A stretch of 64,000 nucleotides of DNA from assembly GCA_903813345.2 (NCBI GenBank), contig CAIIXF020000005.1, positions 23,005,375 to 23,069,374 of the forward strand. The letters run 5' to 3'. The stretch comes from Owenia fusiformis. Taxonomy: Eukaryota; Annelida; Polychaeta; Sabellida; Oweniidae. The notes beneath the pieces were generated by a model that worked only from the letters and a program-made list of their open reading frames with translations, was not told the origin of the DNA and did not search any database. The stretch's first letter is position 1. Each line of letters opens with the position of its first letter. Below are positions 48,535-59,650 of this stretch, piece after piece. The position numbers were made by a program, and so were the translations under genes.

Positions 48535-48680
48535 ATGAAAACGCCAGAATATAGACAGTTGAACTGTGTCGAATGCCTTCTGAAAGTCAAAGTATGCCTT
48601 GTTTTCTTTCTTCAAATCATGGGCTTTCAAGAGAATACAATGTATTCTTGCAGGTCTAGGATCAGAATAATATTTTCCCC
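48535..48680 (-). pseudogene. Reverse-transcriptase fragment of a LINE
   Basis: Minus-strand translation gives RIHCILLKAHDLKKENKAYF then DFQKAFDTVQLSIFW. This matches the reverse-transcriptase block around (A/Y)xxDFxKAFDxV, which holds the first catalytic aspartate, in non-LTR retrotransposons. Only about 40 residues are recognisable; the rest of the element is missing or too degraded. Confidence 0.6.
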
Positions 48681-50589
48681 AACATATTGGTTTTCAAGTC
48701 GCAGAGTAGTCCTGTTTGATCATATTGAATACTTTTTTTGTAATACTGATATGATTTTTACTGCTATGATCTAAAATTAATTAAAATAATTATGATTATA
48801 ATTTAGCGATATTTGTAACTTTTTTACAGGGCACGCAAGAAATCAGCATTATCAATAAAGTTAATATTATCGCTGGTACTGATAATTTTGATAGTATTCC
48901 TATTAGCAATAAATTCGATAATTATCAATAATCGACAAGTTATCAAAATTATCTGCTATTGTCTGATAATTCTAAATTCACTTTGTCCATTTTCTTATAA
49001 ACTGAATAACTTGGGCTTCGGGCAAAATAGATTTTTCAGATTTAGACAAAATCATCAGATTGAGTAAAACTTTTATCAATTTTGATAAAAACTCCGATTG
49101 AAATAACATTGGCTCTGGAAAATAAGGAAGTAAAAGTGACTTCCATACCAACCTCAACCAATGAGATCTACATGAACTTTTTAGATGATCAGATATTGTC
49201 TTGTCAGAAGTTCAGAACTCCAAATGGTATTTAGTCTTGGCCCTAGACCATGGTTATTCACAAATAATGGAAACTATAGAGGACTATACACCAACCATGT
49301 CAACAGCTAGTACTTTGTCTATCATATGGGTCATGTCTACATTCATCACTGGGCCTACAGTCCAATCTAACTAGTTTTTTCCAATGATTTATGATCAGCA
49401 TAAGTTACAACACAGCAGGATTTAGTTTCAATAGAATTATAATTGTAAAAATATATTAACAGTATAAGTTTCATGAAAAATAAATACATAGAGATATTTC
49501 CATATGCTGACGATAAATGAAAAATCTAGTCATACATTTGGGTCCCCAAAATTCAACTTAAATATAGATTAGTTTATATAAAAAAGTAATATATTTATAT
49601 TGAAACATCATTAAGTAAGTCAAATATGACTTTCAATTAAAACAGGTCAATAGCATATAAAACATGAAAAAACTAAATGATTGCACTATTTAAGTTTGAT
49701 AGGCTTTGTATCTGGTGAATAACAAATAATCTGTTCCAACACATCATCATTTCCCTCTCTGATATGTTCTTTGCACCAAATGTTCTCATACTAAAGCAAT
49801 ATTAAAAAATTGTTTGGTTTGCTATATTAAATATCTTGATTGATCATTGAATCTACACATATTGACCATATTCTTCACTTGCATAAATACTTTCAAGAAC
49901 CCATTGCATGGATGTCATTTTGCATCTGATCCTCTAATTACTCTTACAATGATTACAAATGCAAAATACTTTCATGTCGATAAACATATTTGTGTAGTTA
50001 CTTTTTTCTTTAAGAATGAGTAAACAGCACCTCTCTTTTTTGTGCAATGGAATTTGGATAGGTATACAAGTAAAGAATGATTGATATATAAACAGTTCAG
50101 TTTTTTAAAGACCATGTCATAGTTGTAATCACTCAATTCTTATTCTGCTGTTCAGTATACTTGTTGCATCTCATTAGACTTGTTGTCTTGCATTTCGGTA
50201 ACTGGAAAAACAACATACTGATTTGGGTGATACTTGAAATGACAGAATATGCTTTAATAAGTTTTCAGGAAATGTTCTGATAAATGAATTTTATCACTGA
50301 CAGGCTTAATTATTCTCAAAAAATTATCTGATACATAGTCTAATGGATAATATTATAGTATACAACAAAATTTAATCAAATTTATTTAGGAAACTGCATT
50401 TTTTGCTACAAAAACTATAATAGACTTTTTAGAATAAAGAAGATAAGAATAAAGACTAAAATGGAATGCTGATAGCACAATCTTGTTTCAAGCATTCTAT
50501 CATTTTGTGTCCATTTTTGTACTCCTTTCATAGAATTTCTTTAGAATTGACAAACTGACCGAAGTATATTTAATGTTCATATTTTAACT
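48681..50589. other. Intergenic, AT-rich
   Basis: A GATAATT/AATTATC-rich stretch at 48840-48980 is weakly self-complementary. Nothing else is recognised. Confidence 0.4.
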
Positions 50590-50604
50590 AGCAGGCATAT
50601 TCAC

Positions 50605-50716
50605 CTTGCACTCAGCAGAGATGTTAAAAGCAGCCCCTCAGCACTCTGTACACAGCAGCTGGATCTTCAGCCCCAAATGCAACACAGTATGCATCTCAGC
50701 AATGGTTAAAGCATAG
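50605..50716 (-). pseudogene. Broken duplicate of the 51.5 kb exon
   Basis: Aligns along its length with the exon at 51531-51648, including the TTTTCAG acceptor and a GTGAAT donor. A 1-nt deletion after the GTGTTGCAT block and a 5-nt deletion near the 3' end shift the frame, and TGA follows before the end. It is therefore a decayed exon copy, or an exon-like repeat that was never coding. Confidence 0.5.
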
Positions 50717-51530
50717 CTGAAAATGAACGCTATACTGATGAAACACCACGTGAAATAAAGCATAGTACATGGAGTAGAAGCATCATCACAGGCACAAATT
50801 CACTAGACATTGACTTATTTTGACTCGTATCTAAAATGAAACTGGGGATATGTGAAATGCCCATGAATAGTGCTTTTTCTCATTTTGCCTCACTTATTTT
50901 TGGATCCTGGCTACACCCCTGCACTTTACATCAATCGCTATGTATCACTAATTCCTATTCAATTTCAGGGGAAGACCTGTACCATTATTAAGAAAAACAG
51001 TATTCAAATTTGCAAATTTTGGGAAATTTCAATTTCACTGCCACTTTCCAGATTTCACAAATTTAACTTTCACTTTTCTCTCTTCAATGGATACAATACA
51101 AATGAAAAATCATGTAAAATAAAGCCAAGTAGAAGCATCATTTGCCATTGGTACAGGCACAAGTTAAACATGTATTTTATATTCACTGCACTAGATATTG
51201 TATTTGAAATGAAACTCTGAATACGTAAAACTTGTTTTCTCAATTTCTCTCACTATTTTGGGATCCTGGCTACACCTCTGCACTTTACATAAATCACTAT
51301 GTATCACTGTTTCCCCCAGATTAGTGGTAGGTTATTTCAGAAGATCAAAAGTATTCTCCCAGTATATTTTGACGCAATGCAATTCTGCGAATCTTGAGGA
51401 ATCAAAATTTCGCTGCCATGAATTTTGCAGATTTCATTAGTTTAAATTTCACTATGCTCTGAATCACAAAGATTTGTAAACCTACCTTTCGACCTTCACA
51501 TTTTAAATACTAGGATAATGGAATATTTAC

Positions 51531-51648
51531 CTTGCACTCAGCATATATGTTCAAAGACAAGCAGTCCCTCAGCACACTGTACACAGCAACTGGATCTTGG
51601 GCTCCATAATGCAACACAGCTTGAATCCTAGCATTGGTCAAAGCATAT
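51531..51648 (-). CDS. Orphan internal exon, unknown protein
   Basis: A 118-nt segment between TTTTCAG and AAG|GTAAAT that is open in only one frame (enters in phase 2, leaves in phase 0). It encodes 39 residues beginning YALTNARIQAVLHYGAQD and ending LNIYAECK, with an amphipathic helical look. No partner exon could be joined with confidence; a possible 30-nt exon at about 53165-53194 (LVTDIDYILK) does not fit in phase. The family is not recognised. The exon sits in one unit of a triplicated ~450 bp block. Confidence 0.4.
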
Positions 51649-52299
51649 CTGAAAATGAATACTATATCTATGAAACATCATGTAAAATAAACCATCAGTG
51701 GAAGCATCATTTGCAGTTGGTACAGGCACATATTACATGTATTGTATATTCACTATAGATATTGACTCTTGAGTCAACTTGATCCTTAAAATGAAACTGA
51801 ATATTTTAAAGTCTTATGAAAGTGAATTTTTTTGATTTGCCTCACTTATTTTTGGATCCTGACTACACCCCTGTACTTAACATCAATCAGTGTAACACCA
51901 ATTTCCATTCAATTTGAGGAAAGTCCTGTTTCTCCCAGGTCTTAGTTGTAAGTTATTTTGGAAAAAAAACAATATTGTTTTCCCGGTATACGGTATGTTT
52001 GAAGCAATTCAATGTTGCAAATTATGAGAAATCACAATTTCACTGACATAAGTTTTGCAAATTTCAAAAGCTAAAATTTGACTTGGCCTATTCTTTGAAT
52101 CTTCAAGATTTTTAAACCTAAGTAACCCTTAGACTCCCTGAAGTTTTAAAAGTAATGCCTATGGCACAAGCAATAGTTCAATAATGTACAGTAATCAAAT
52201 TGTATAGTACACAGTGTATAAATATTACACCGGGGCTTTATTTGGCAAATATCGCCACAATTATCTTTTGCGATTTTACCATTATTGGGAGTCGAGTGT

Positions 52300-52640
52300 A
52301 ATTAATTGCATGCAAAAAAAATACTGGGAGTAGAGCAACTGATTATAATGGGGTTACCATATAGGTTTGAATCGCAATGGTCCAAATCCGATTGGCTCAA
52401 ATCCCATTGGTCCATATCCCAATGGTTCAATTCTAAGTTGTCAGAATTAATACAATTTTATACCACCATTGGTATTTGGGTGAAATTAAATTGCATGCAA
52501 AAAATAAAAATGGTACAGCAACTGATTATAATAGGGTTGCCACATTGGTTCGAATCGCAATGGTCTGAATCTGATTGGTTCGAATCACATGGGTCCATAC
52601 ACCAATGATCCGATTCAAAGTTGTCTGAATTTCAGTTGTC
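52300..52640. repeat. ~200-bp direct duplication, each copy with degenerate 15-bp units
   Basis: AATTGCATGCAAAAAA and CAACTGATTATAAT recur about 195 bp apart. Within each copy, variants of the 15-mer YCCAAATCCSATTGG follow head to tail (CAATGGTCCAAATCC, GATTGGCTCAAATCC, CATTGGTCCATATCC). Confidence 0.75.
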
Positions 52641-52734
52641 AGAATTCAATCCCACAGGCCCAGGAACATGTATGAAAAAATCAAGTCAAGTTCCCGGCTC
52701 TTTTCAAATTTTTGTACATGTCGCCCCGGGCCTA

Positions 52735-52820
52735 GCTATGGAATCCCATGTGTCCGAAACCCAATCGTCCAAATCCTATTCGTCCGGAATCCAGTGTCCA
52801 AATCTCAATGGTCATGATTA
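52735..52820. repeat. Second block of the 15-bp minisatellite
   Basis: ATGTGTCCGAAACCCAATCG, TCCAAATCCTATTCGTCCGG and TCCAAATCTCAATGG continue the 15-bp pattern of the neighbouring block, with more decay. Confidence 0.6.
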
Positions 52821-52833
52821 TCACAAATCTGCT

Positions 52834-53035
52834 CAGGCCCGTAGCCAGGGGAGGGGGGGGGGGTCGGGGGGTTCGGGCCCCCCCCCCCCCTGGCCAAAAT
52901 TTCTTTCAAAATCATGCAGTTTTTCACCATTCTGACTATTTTTTGAGTGATTTTTGGCCAAATTTGCAAAAGTGAACCCCCCTAGAATTTTTTGGAAAAG
53001 TGAACCCCCCTTGGAAAATTCTGGGTACGGGCCTG
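52834..53035. mobile_element. 202-bp MITE with CAGGCCCGTA ends
   Basis: Left CAGGCCCGTAGCCAG and right CTGGGTACGGGCCTG are inverted with one mismatch; CTGCT flanks both sides as a 5-bp target duplication. The interior has poly-G and poly-C runs (52851-52890) and a repeated AAAAGTGAACCCCCCT block. Frames crossing it on both strands are not genes. Confidence 0.75.
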
Positions 53036-53919
53036 CTGCTCTCACTGACACAAACAGACCAAAATGAATAACTGTGACATGATACAGGTAAGGCTTGATA
53101 CAATTCAAAGAGTCTACACTGGATGCACACATTACTACTAATGAGATTTTACAAAAGATTACCTTCAAAATGTAGTCGATATCAGTAACCAGCTATAAGT
53201 CAACATTAATCGCCCCAAGACAGTGTTACACCTAAAATAAACACAAATAAAAAAAAATTATGATGGAATTCATCATTATTTTTCATATATTTCCTAGAAA
53301 TATTCGATAATTCCTGAAACCGGAAGTTGGGTTACCTCCGATTATATGTTAAATATCGCTACATTGACAGGGGGAACATTAATTCTGTTTTAAATTACAA
53401 AAAATACGATTTATTTTGAAGAAAATCAAGTCAACATTCAGCCCCAATCTTTAATGGCCCGGTTGTGATACGCTTTTGCAGACTTACCCTAAATCTATCA
53501 CTCAAAACGTACCAGCCTTCTTTGAGCCTTCTAAAAACTTATTTCCCGTCGAAGAAAAATAATGTTCTATACACCAAAATGTCGAGAAAAGACTCGTTTT
53601 TGAAACTAAAATGGCACGACATTAGTTCCTTGTATGGGGTGGGTCATGCCTCCAAAAGAGAGAGCTCTCTCGAGAAATCTCGCGGAGTCTCGTTAGACGA
53701 TTCCCCGGGAATTTCAAGCGTGATTTGAAAATTAAATTTTCTTATTTAGTGTAGCGCGCAGCTTGCCTGCGTATCAGCTGGATGGTTTATGGATTTTTGC
53801 TACTTCAGACTCAAAACGAGGCTAAGTGTCAACATCGCCGGATCGTTTGGAAAATTCGAATTAAATCACTTAATTTCCGACGATTCTGACGATGACTTTA
53901 ACTATGGAATAAAAAGAAC
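53036..53919. other. Intergenic, locally CpG-richer
   Basis: 53640-53790 contains GAGAGCTCTCTCGAGAAATC and CTCGCGGAGTCTCG, richer in CG than average. It could be a promoter region, but no gene start is evident. ATGGCCCGGTTGTGATACGC at 53453 resembles ATGGCCCGGCTATGATACGC at 48332. Confidence 0.3.
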
Positions 53920-54053
53920 ATCCTATGATTTACTCGTGATATGATTTTAATCCACTCATGGATATTGATATCTGCACTCTCTCGCTACGCTCGCTCGTGC
54001 AGATATCATATCCATTCGTGGATAAAAATCATATCACTCATAAATCATAGGAT
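53920..54053. repeat. Near-perfect palindrome, ~58-bp arms
   Basis: ATCCTATGATTTACTCGTGA pairs with the reverse of TCACTCATAAATCATAGGAT; the arms run through TCCACTCATGGATATTGATA to a loop TCTCTCGCTACGCTCGCTC. Shares its core with 39479-39608. Confidence 0.85.
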
Positions 54054-54640
54054 ATCCTCTGTTTATTAAAAGGTTTTGAATATCTTTAATAAAATTCATC
54101 TAGGAGATTTTTGGAACAATTTTGACATGTTAAAGTATGCTACTAAACCCACTGAATTTTTCGCCATCTATTGACAGTCCTGAAGGCCATTTCCATGGAT
54201 ATTATCCAGATCTGCATTATCCGTTTCTTTTACAGCATCATATAGGGCCCCCTAATGTGATATATCGTAAACGCATATTCTGTCACCACGATTTGTCAAG
54301 ATAATTGAATGCATATCTTACATACAGAATAAATGATAAGTATAAACATGTCCTGCGACTGACCGAACTACTGGTTTTGGCTGACGTGATGTCGAATCTC
54401 TAAATTAATTAATTCTGACCTGTTTTACAAAAAATAAAGTTGAAGTTCTATCTGGTATATTGAATTCCGTTTGTTGGAAATCAAATGTTTCTAATGACAT
54501 GTGATTTGATATCATCTATAGCTATTACTTAGTGAATGTAATGATACTTTTATGCCCAATTTCTGTGACATGAGACCTTGCACATTTTCGGATTCATTAT
54601 ATGCTAACAAAAAGATTCTTATTTTTTTAATATAAAACGA

Positions 54641-54650
54641 TTTATTTATT
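54641..54650 (-). terminator. Candidate polyadenylation signals of paralog B
   Basis: Two overlapping AATAAA hexamers on the minus strand about 135 nt after the stop codon. Another lies only about 13 nt after the stop, at 54765-54770. Confidence 0.35.
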
Positions 54651-54782
54651 ATACAAAATATGACATTATCTCGGGTATGTTGATTTGTGTAGAAAGAAAC
54701 TTAATTCAAGACCACTAGGAAAGACAAATATTATTTATATTGTATAATATCACGGGCGACCAATTTTATTTTAAAAACGTTG

Positions 54783-57700
54783 CTAGAATCCTCCTCCTCC
54801 ACCACCCCCACCGTCATTACTGGTATACCCCTCATCTCCGAGACAGTCACACTCTATTGGTTCACAGCACTCATCGCATCCCAGTGCTTCGCATATTGCC
54901 TGGAAAACTGACACAATTATGGCGTTGATACAGGACTGGATGGCGCCCAGGATACAACCCATGCAGATCCCTAAACAGGTGCCCGTGACACACTCCCAGT
55001 TGAACTTCATACCCACACATATCAAAATGAGACTAATAATAAATAGGACCCCGGAGATTGCCCCGATCACGATGCCAATTATTGCTCCAATGGATAGTCC
55101 ACTTTTTGTGCCACAACTTCCACCCAGTAATACGTTCCTACAAAAATAACATTATAATACTTGATATAGTATACGTATATATAAGAGGCGTATTTAAGAT
55201 CAATGGTTGAAGGAAAATGATATTAAAGTGACGTCTCGTGTGAATGGCCATTGGTCTGACACCTGCTTTCTGGCACTGTATAATTTGAAAATAAAAATTC
55301 ATAATTCCATCCAACAATTCTTACATAAGATAAACTCAAATTTACTTGCTGATTTGTAATATCAAAGGGAGTTGCACACGATAATGTGGCAGAATTATGC
55401 CTCACTCACATTTGATCTACAACAACCGTACGGCTGCCGTAGTTGTCCAAAGTCGAGAGAAACATGCAGCATAAAATATAGGGATAACAGTAAATTGTAT
55501 ATTTTCCATCTCGATTTTGTGAAGCTACATTCCTCGTGATGGTTTACGTTATCAACCATGAGCCATGCGAATGAAGGGACGGTTGTCAGAAATTGAAGCA
55601 TTTCTTGGAACCATGGATCGGACGAGCTGAGGAAACTATACATATACATTACAAAATAAAAATATATTTACGCGTAATATTCCAGCATTTCTTTGGCTCC
55701 GTCATAGAACCGACCATCTGTAAACTTCCCCTTCACTTTGTTGTAGACAAGGTCCACGCAACCGTTTACAAGCCGTTTTCTTGGTGTTACACCTGTGGAC
55801 GTCCATACCTTATTAATAACAGATGGAGAAGAAGCAGAAGTTAAATATGTCCTCAACATGTTGAGCGTGAACACGTCTTTTTCTAGTTAAAACGTGTCAT
55901 TGTTTTTGGAATGCAGAATATCATTTAATGCGCAAAGAGTTTAGAGCATCTTTGGACTTTCAGATTTTGAGGATGAATAACACAAATCATGGACGTCTAT
56001 CAATTGCTAGAAGTCCATGCATAAAGTTAGCATATGCATCTCATGGACAAGATTGATTGCACTGGCAGATCCAAGACGGAATGCCCCTCCCCCTTTTGTG
56101 GGCCCAGAAAAACATTTTAGGGCCCCAAAAAATGTTGGGCCCAAAGATTTTGCATAATTGGGCATAATTAGGCCTAATTAGGCCTAATATTTAGGCCAAA
56201 TCATCAAAATGGTCCTGAAATGTTCAAAATTTGGGTCCAAATTTTAGTTTCAGAGGCCTAAATTTTTTTCCCGCCTTGTTAGCTTCTGGATCCACCATTG
56301 TATTTTCAGTAATTTGTACCTTTCTGTCTTCTCGTGAAACAACAATGACCACTCCATCCTGACAGTACCCATAATTCCAATACAGAGTTCTCAAGAACAA
56401 TGCAAAGTTTTCGATAGCCCTCTGCTTGTTATTATCCGTTGGTTCAGCTCTACAATGAACATGATAGAACTAGATATAAATAAAGCACGTATATGTATAA
56501 TTTGCATAATTAATGTATTGCATAATAGAAACGAATACTTTACCAGAACAGTACTATAAATGTCTCTCATCAATTTTTGAAAAATAGTATGCTTTTTAGT
56601 CTCTTGTGCACTTCAATGGTTGTGCTAACAATTGATGAGATCGAAGTATTTATTAGCATGTTGTGATAAAGCTAAGGTTTTCGAAACAAGTACATCAAAA
56701 GATGGAAGCACGACACATTTGATAATTCTGTACAGTATACACCGACGTAAAATGGCCGTTAAATATGGCTATAACATAAAGATGACGACTCGTGGAGGAC
56801 TCGCCAGTTCTTCAGTGCTTAAAATCGAGTATTATTCTTCACAAACTTCACTTTGTATTCAGATGCTGTAGTCGGAAGCATTATCATCGTGTGATGATTA
56901 GCACATAATATTTATTTAGTTTATTCAAAGTACAGTCATACCCTTCAAGGTTCAGCTTGTTGACAAAAGCAACAGCAATGGCGTAGCGCCCTCTGCCATC
57001 TGACGGGCACGATCCACAGGCGCACTTTGCTTTAGACCGGACGTCGTTGATGATGGAATCTAATTTATCAGCTAAAAACAGATGCGCATGTGAACATTTG
57101 AAGGGAAGAATATTTTCTGTATTTCACGAGAAATCATTGAATAACGTTTTATTCCATGATCACTGAGATGGAACTCTCCCAAAATCATGTCCAATTCCTT
57201 GGCCTGGCCGGAGAAAATTCAGACAGATCAACCTTACTCACCCCATAGATTTTTTGATCATTTTTATATTTGTTATTTGTATTTTTTGTATTATTCGGTA
57301 CGTTTGATCTTACCCTGCGCGCAGAGTCCAGTTAAATACGAAGCTCTCTTTACCCCCCTGTCACACCAAACTAGTTCTTACCCGTTCTTGCCAGTCCTAC
57401 GAAAATGTCGTAAAACGGGCTCAATCTGGCTGTGGTCGGGAAATATGTCTGAAATAACTAGCTTCTTCGTTCTTAAACAGTCTTCAATACGTCCATCTCG
57501 TTCGCAGTTCGTTCAGGTCGCACCACGTCGGTGTGCAACGTCGTAGAACGCGTCCCTTGGTCTAGAAGGTCAACATGACCTGATTACAGAACGGTATGGT
57601 CGCCATCGAATTTTGAATCGATTCAAAATTCTAAAATTACATTCCCGTCTGAGAACGTTCATAAAGTTCGTAAATAGACCTGAGAAAGGTGCACCTACGT

Positions 57701-59650
57701 TCATTCCGTTCGCACACAGTTTAAAACCAGTTTTGAAGAACGCAGTGGCAACTTGTTTGGTGTGATAGCTATATTTTTGCTAACTCGTTCATATGCAGTG
57801 TTAAATACGTTCTTAATCAGTTTAAACCTGTTTGCAATTAGTTCTACCTCGTTCTCAACACGTCCTCAGACAGTTCAACTCGTTGTTAAAACGTCCCTAG
57901 TAGGATTGAAGTACGACGGTTCCGTTCGTAGTACGTCCAGTTCGTCGTTAGTACGTTGTCACTCGTTCTAATTGTAGAACGTGACGACCACGAGAACATT
58001 TTGAGCATTGTCTAAGTTCTAGAGAACCTACCCGTTCGAGTACGTTCGATGAAGTTTGTAAAAAGATCCCAAACGTTTCTTAGTAGGTCCAGTCCGTTCG
58101 TACACAGTTGAAGCCCGTTTTCGAGAACGTAGTGAGAACTAGTTTGGTGTGATAGTAGAGTTAGCGATTATTTTTTGTATAACGCATGGAAAATAACTTT
58201 AAAAAGTGAGCAATGGCATTAGTGTTTTGATAATAACGTCCCTTATACCTATTTATTACAGGTCGTGTAGACCATTGTTGCCTGATTTATAGCAAAAAAC
58301 ATTGACTTTTGCACGTTGGTGATGATGCGTCTTACCCCCCTATCACACCAAACTAGTTCTTACCCGTTCTTGCCAGTCCTACGAAAATGTCGTAAAACGG
58401 GCTCAATCTGGCTGCGGTCGGGATATATCTCTAAAATAATTAGCTACTTCGTTCATAAACAGTCTTCAATACGTCCATCTCATTCGCAGTTCGTTCAGGT
58501 CGCACCACGTCGGTGTGCAACGTAGTATAAACCGCCCCTTAGTGTAGAAGGTCATCATGACCTGATTACAGAACGGCATGGTCGCCATCGAATTTTGAAT
58601 CGATTCAAAATTCTAAATCACATTCCCCGTCCGGGAAAGTCCATGAAGTTCGTAAACAGACCGTAGAACGTTGTAGCTACGTTCATTCAGTTCGCACACA
58701 GTTTAAACCCGATTCGGCAACGTTTTGACGACCACCAGAAAATTTTGAGCATGCTCTAAGTTGTGGAGGACCTACTCGTTCTAGTAGTTTCATGAAGTTT
58801 GTAAACAGATCCCAAACGGTTCTTAGTTGGTTCTTAGTACGTCAAATCCGTTCGTGCACAGTTTAAGCCAGTTTTCGAGAACGTAGTGAGAACTAGTTTG
58901 GTGTGATAGTAGGGTTAATAGAACTCATATCTTAGAAGCGTATCAGTTCAAAAAAAATACTAGAAGACCTAACATATTTTTGCCATGCACTAACTAACTC
59001 ACTATATATTTGGCAATTAAGTTGTAATTTTCCTCTTGAAAAAACAAATCTTCCAAAGTTGAGTTTGCAGAAATCGCCTACTCCCCCTCCATCCATTTTG
59101 TACGATCACCGGGCGTGATGTACAGAAATTAGGAATCCTACACCAACATTTCACAATATTTTTAGATACATCATTCTTTAAGCCATCCCCAGTCAAATAT
59201 GAGCTCAATTCTTTGAGTTAGGTAGTATTCAGTTCTATCAAGTCATACGTCAAGTTTATATCCCATTTTATTTATATTAACCTCGCTCACATTGTGAAAA
59301 CTAGATCAACTGGTCCTAGTATGAGGAGAGGCATGGTGATGATTTAATGCATACATATCTGATCGTTCTAGCAAGTGAAACATGCTGATTTATTTTTAAT
59401 CATTGACTATACCTTCTTCATAAGAGATTACTCCGTTTGGATCACAGACCCAACTTCTCTTTCCGCGTCTTCCACATCTTTCGAGGTCTTTCTGTGGATC
59501 AGGAAAATCCCTAGCCGTCCATTCCTGCTGAACTGTAGTGACAGTGACAACGGGAGTGGTGACATTTTCATTATAAAGGACGGGTAGTGTTGAGGCAACA
59601 TGCAGCCATGTTGAGATCAATGTGATCGCTAGGTTGATGGACATTATCAT
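54783..59650 (-). CDS. TPM/MOLO1-domain membrane protein, paralog B (five exons)
   Basis: Exons 59650-59413, 57071-56942, 56449-56320, 55808-55672 and 55137-54783 join in phases 1,2,0,2 to give 990 nt (329 aa), the same length as paralog A. Exons 3 and 4 match paralog A in length (130 and 137 nt). Seen: N-terminal signal peptide, WVCDPNG (67-73), CACGSC before GRGRYAIAVAFVNKL, GYCQDGVVIVVS (150-161), VWTSTGV, KRLVNGC, a membrane segment at about 225-252, a Cys-rich tail (252-310) and DGGGGGGGGF at the end. Exon 2 has one extra codon (CPSDG versus CPPG). All four introns are longer than in paralog A; intron 1 (2.3 kb) holds two Harbinger-like MITEs and intron 3 a short TIR element. A tandem duplicate of paralog A; its role is inferred as above. 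Confidence 0.9.
56063..56297. mobile_element. ~235-bp TIR element in intron 3 of paralog B
   Basis: The ends TGGCAGATCCAAGACGG and TGGTGGATCCAGAAGCT (reverse complement of the right end) are imperfect inverted copies. The interior is rich in GGGCCC and AGGCCTAATT repeats, unlike the flanking intron. Confidence 0.55.
57350..58163. mobile_element. Harbinger-like MITE, copy 1, in intron 1 of paralog B
   Basis: Ends carry TCACACCAAACTAGTTCT and its reverse complement, with TTA on both outer sides (57350-57352, 58161-58163), as in the 3-bp TWA duplications of PIF/Harbinger elements. The interior is full of CGTTC/GTTCGT motifs. A third copy of the end (TTGTTTGGTGTGATAGCTAT at ~57752) lies inside, so the element may itself be composite. 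Confidence 0.7.
58332..58917. mobile_element. Harbinger-like MITE, copy 2, in intron 1 of paralog B
   Basis: Same ends and orientation as copy 1, TTA on both sides (58332-58334, 58915-58917), 168 bp further on. The left ~290 bp and right ~180 bp match copy 1; about 230 bp of the middle are missing. Confidence 0.75.

Larger units (their letters stand above)
50590..52130. repeat. Three tandem units of ~450-500 bp, two with an exon-like core
   Basis: Units start near 50590, 51080 and 51531. Shared blocks include GAAGCATCAT, GGTACAGGCACA, CTCACTTATTTTTGGATCCTG, CTACACCYCTGCACTT and TTTCACTGCC. The middle unit lacks the exon-like core. The copies are clearly diverged, so the duplication is old. 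Confidence 0.7.

Noticed and set aside
52545-52590. GGTTCGAATC strings resembling a tRNA B box
   Set aside because: They belong to the degenerate 15-bp minisatellite; no A box or cloverleaf could be drawn around them.
52833-53168. 111-aa minus-strand frame with Gly/Pro-rich end
   Set aside because: Most of it is the CAGGCCCGTA MITE read through its G/C runs.
53165-53194. 30-nt microexon (LVTDIDYILK) joined to the 51.5 kb exon
   Set aside because: Leaves in phase 0 while the 51.5 kb exon needs phase 2; no intermediate exon found.
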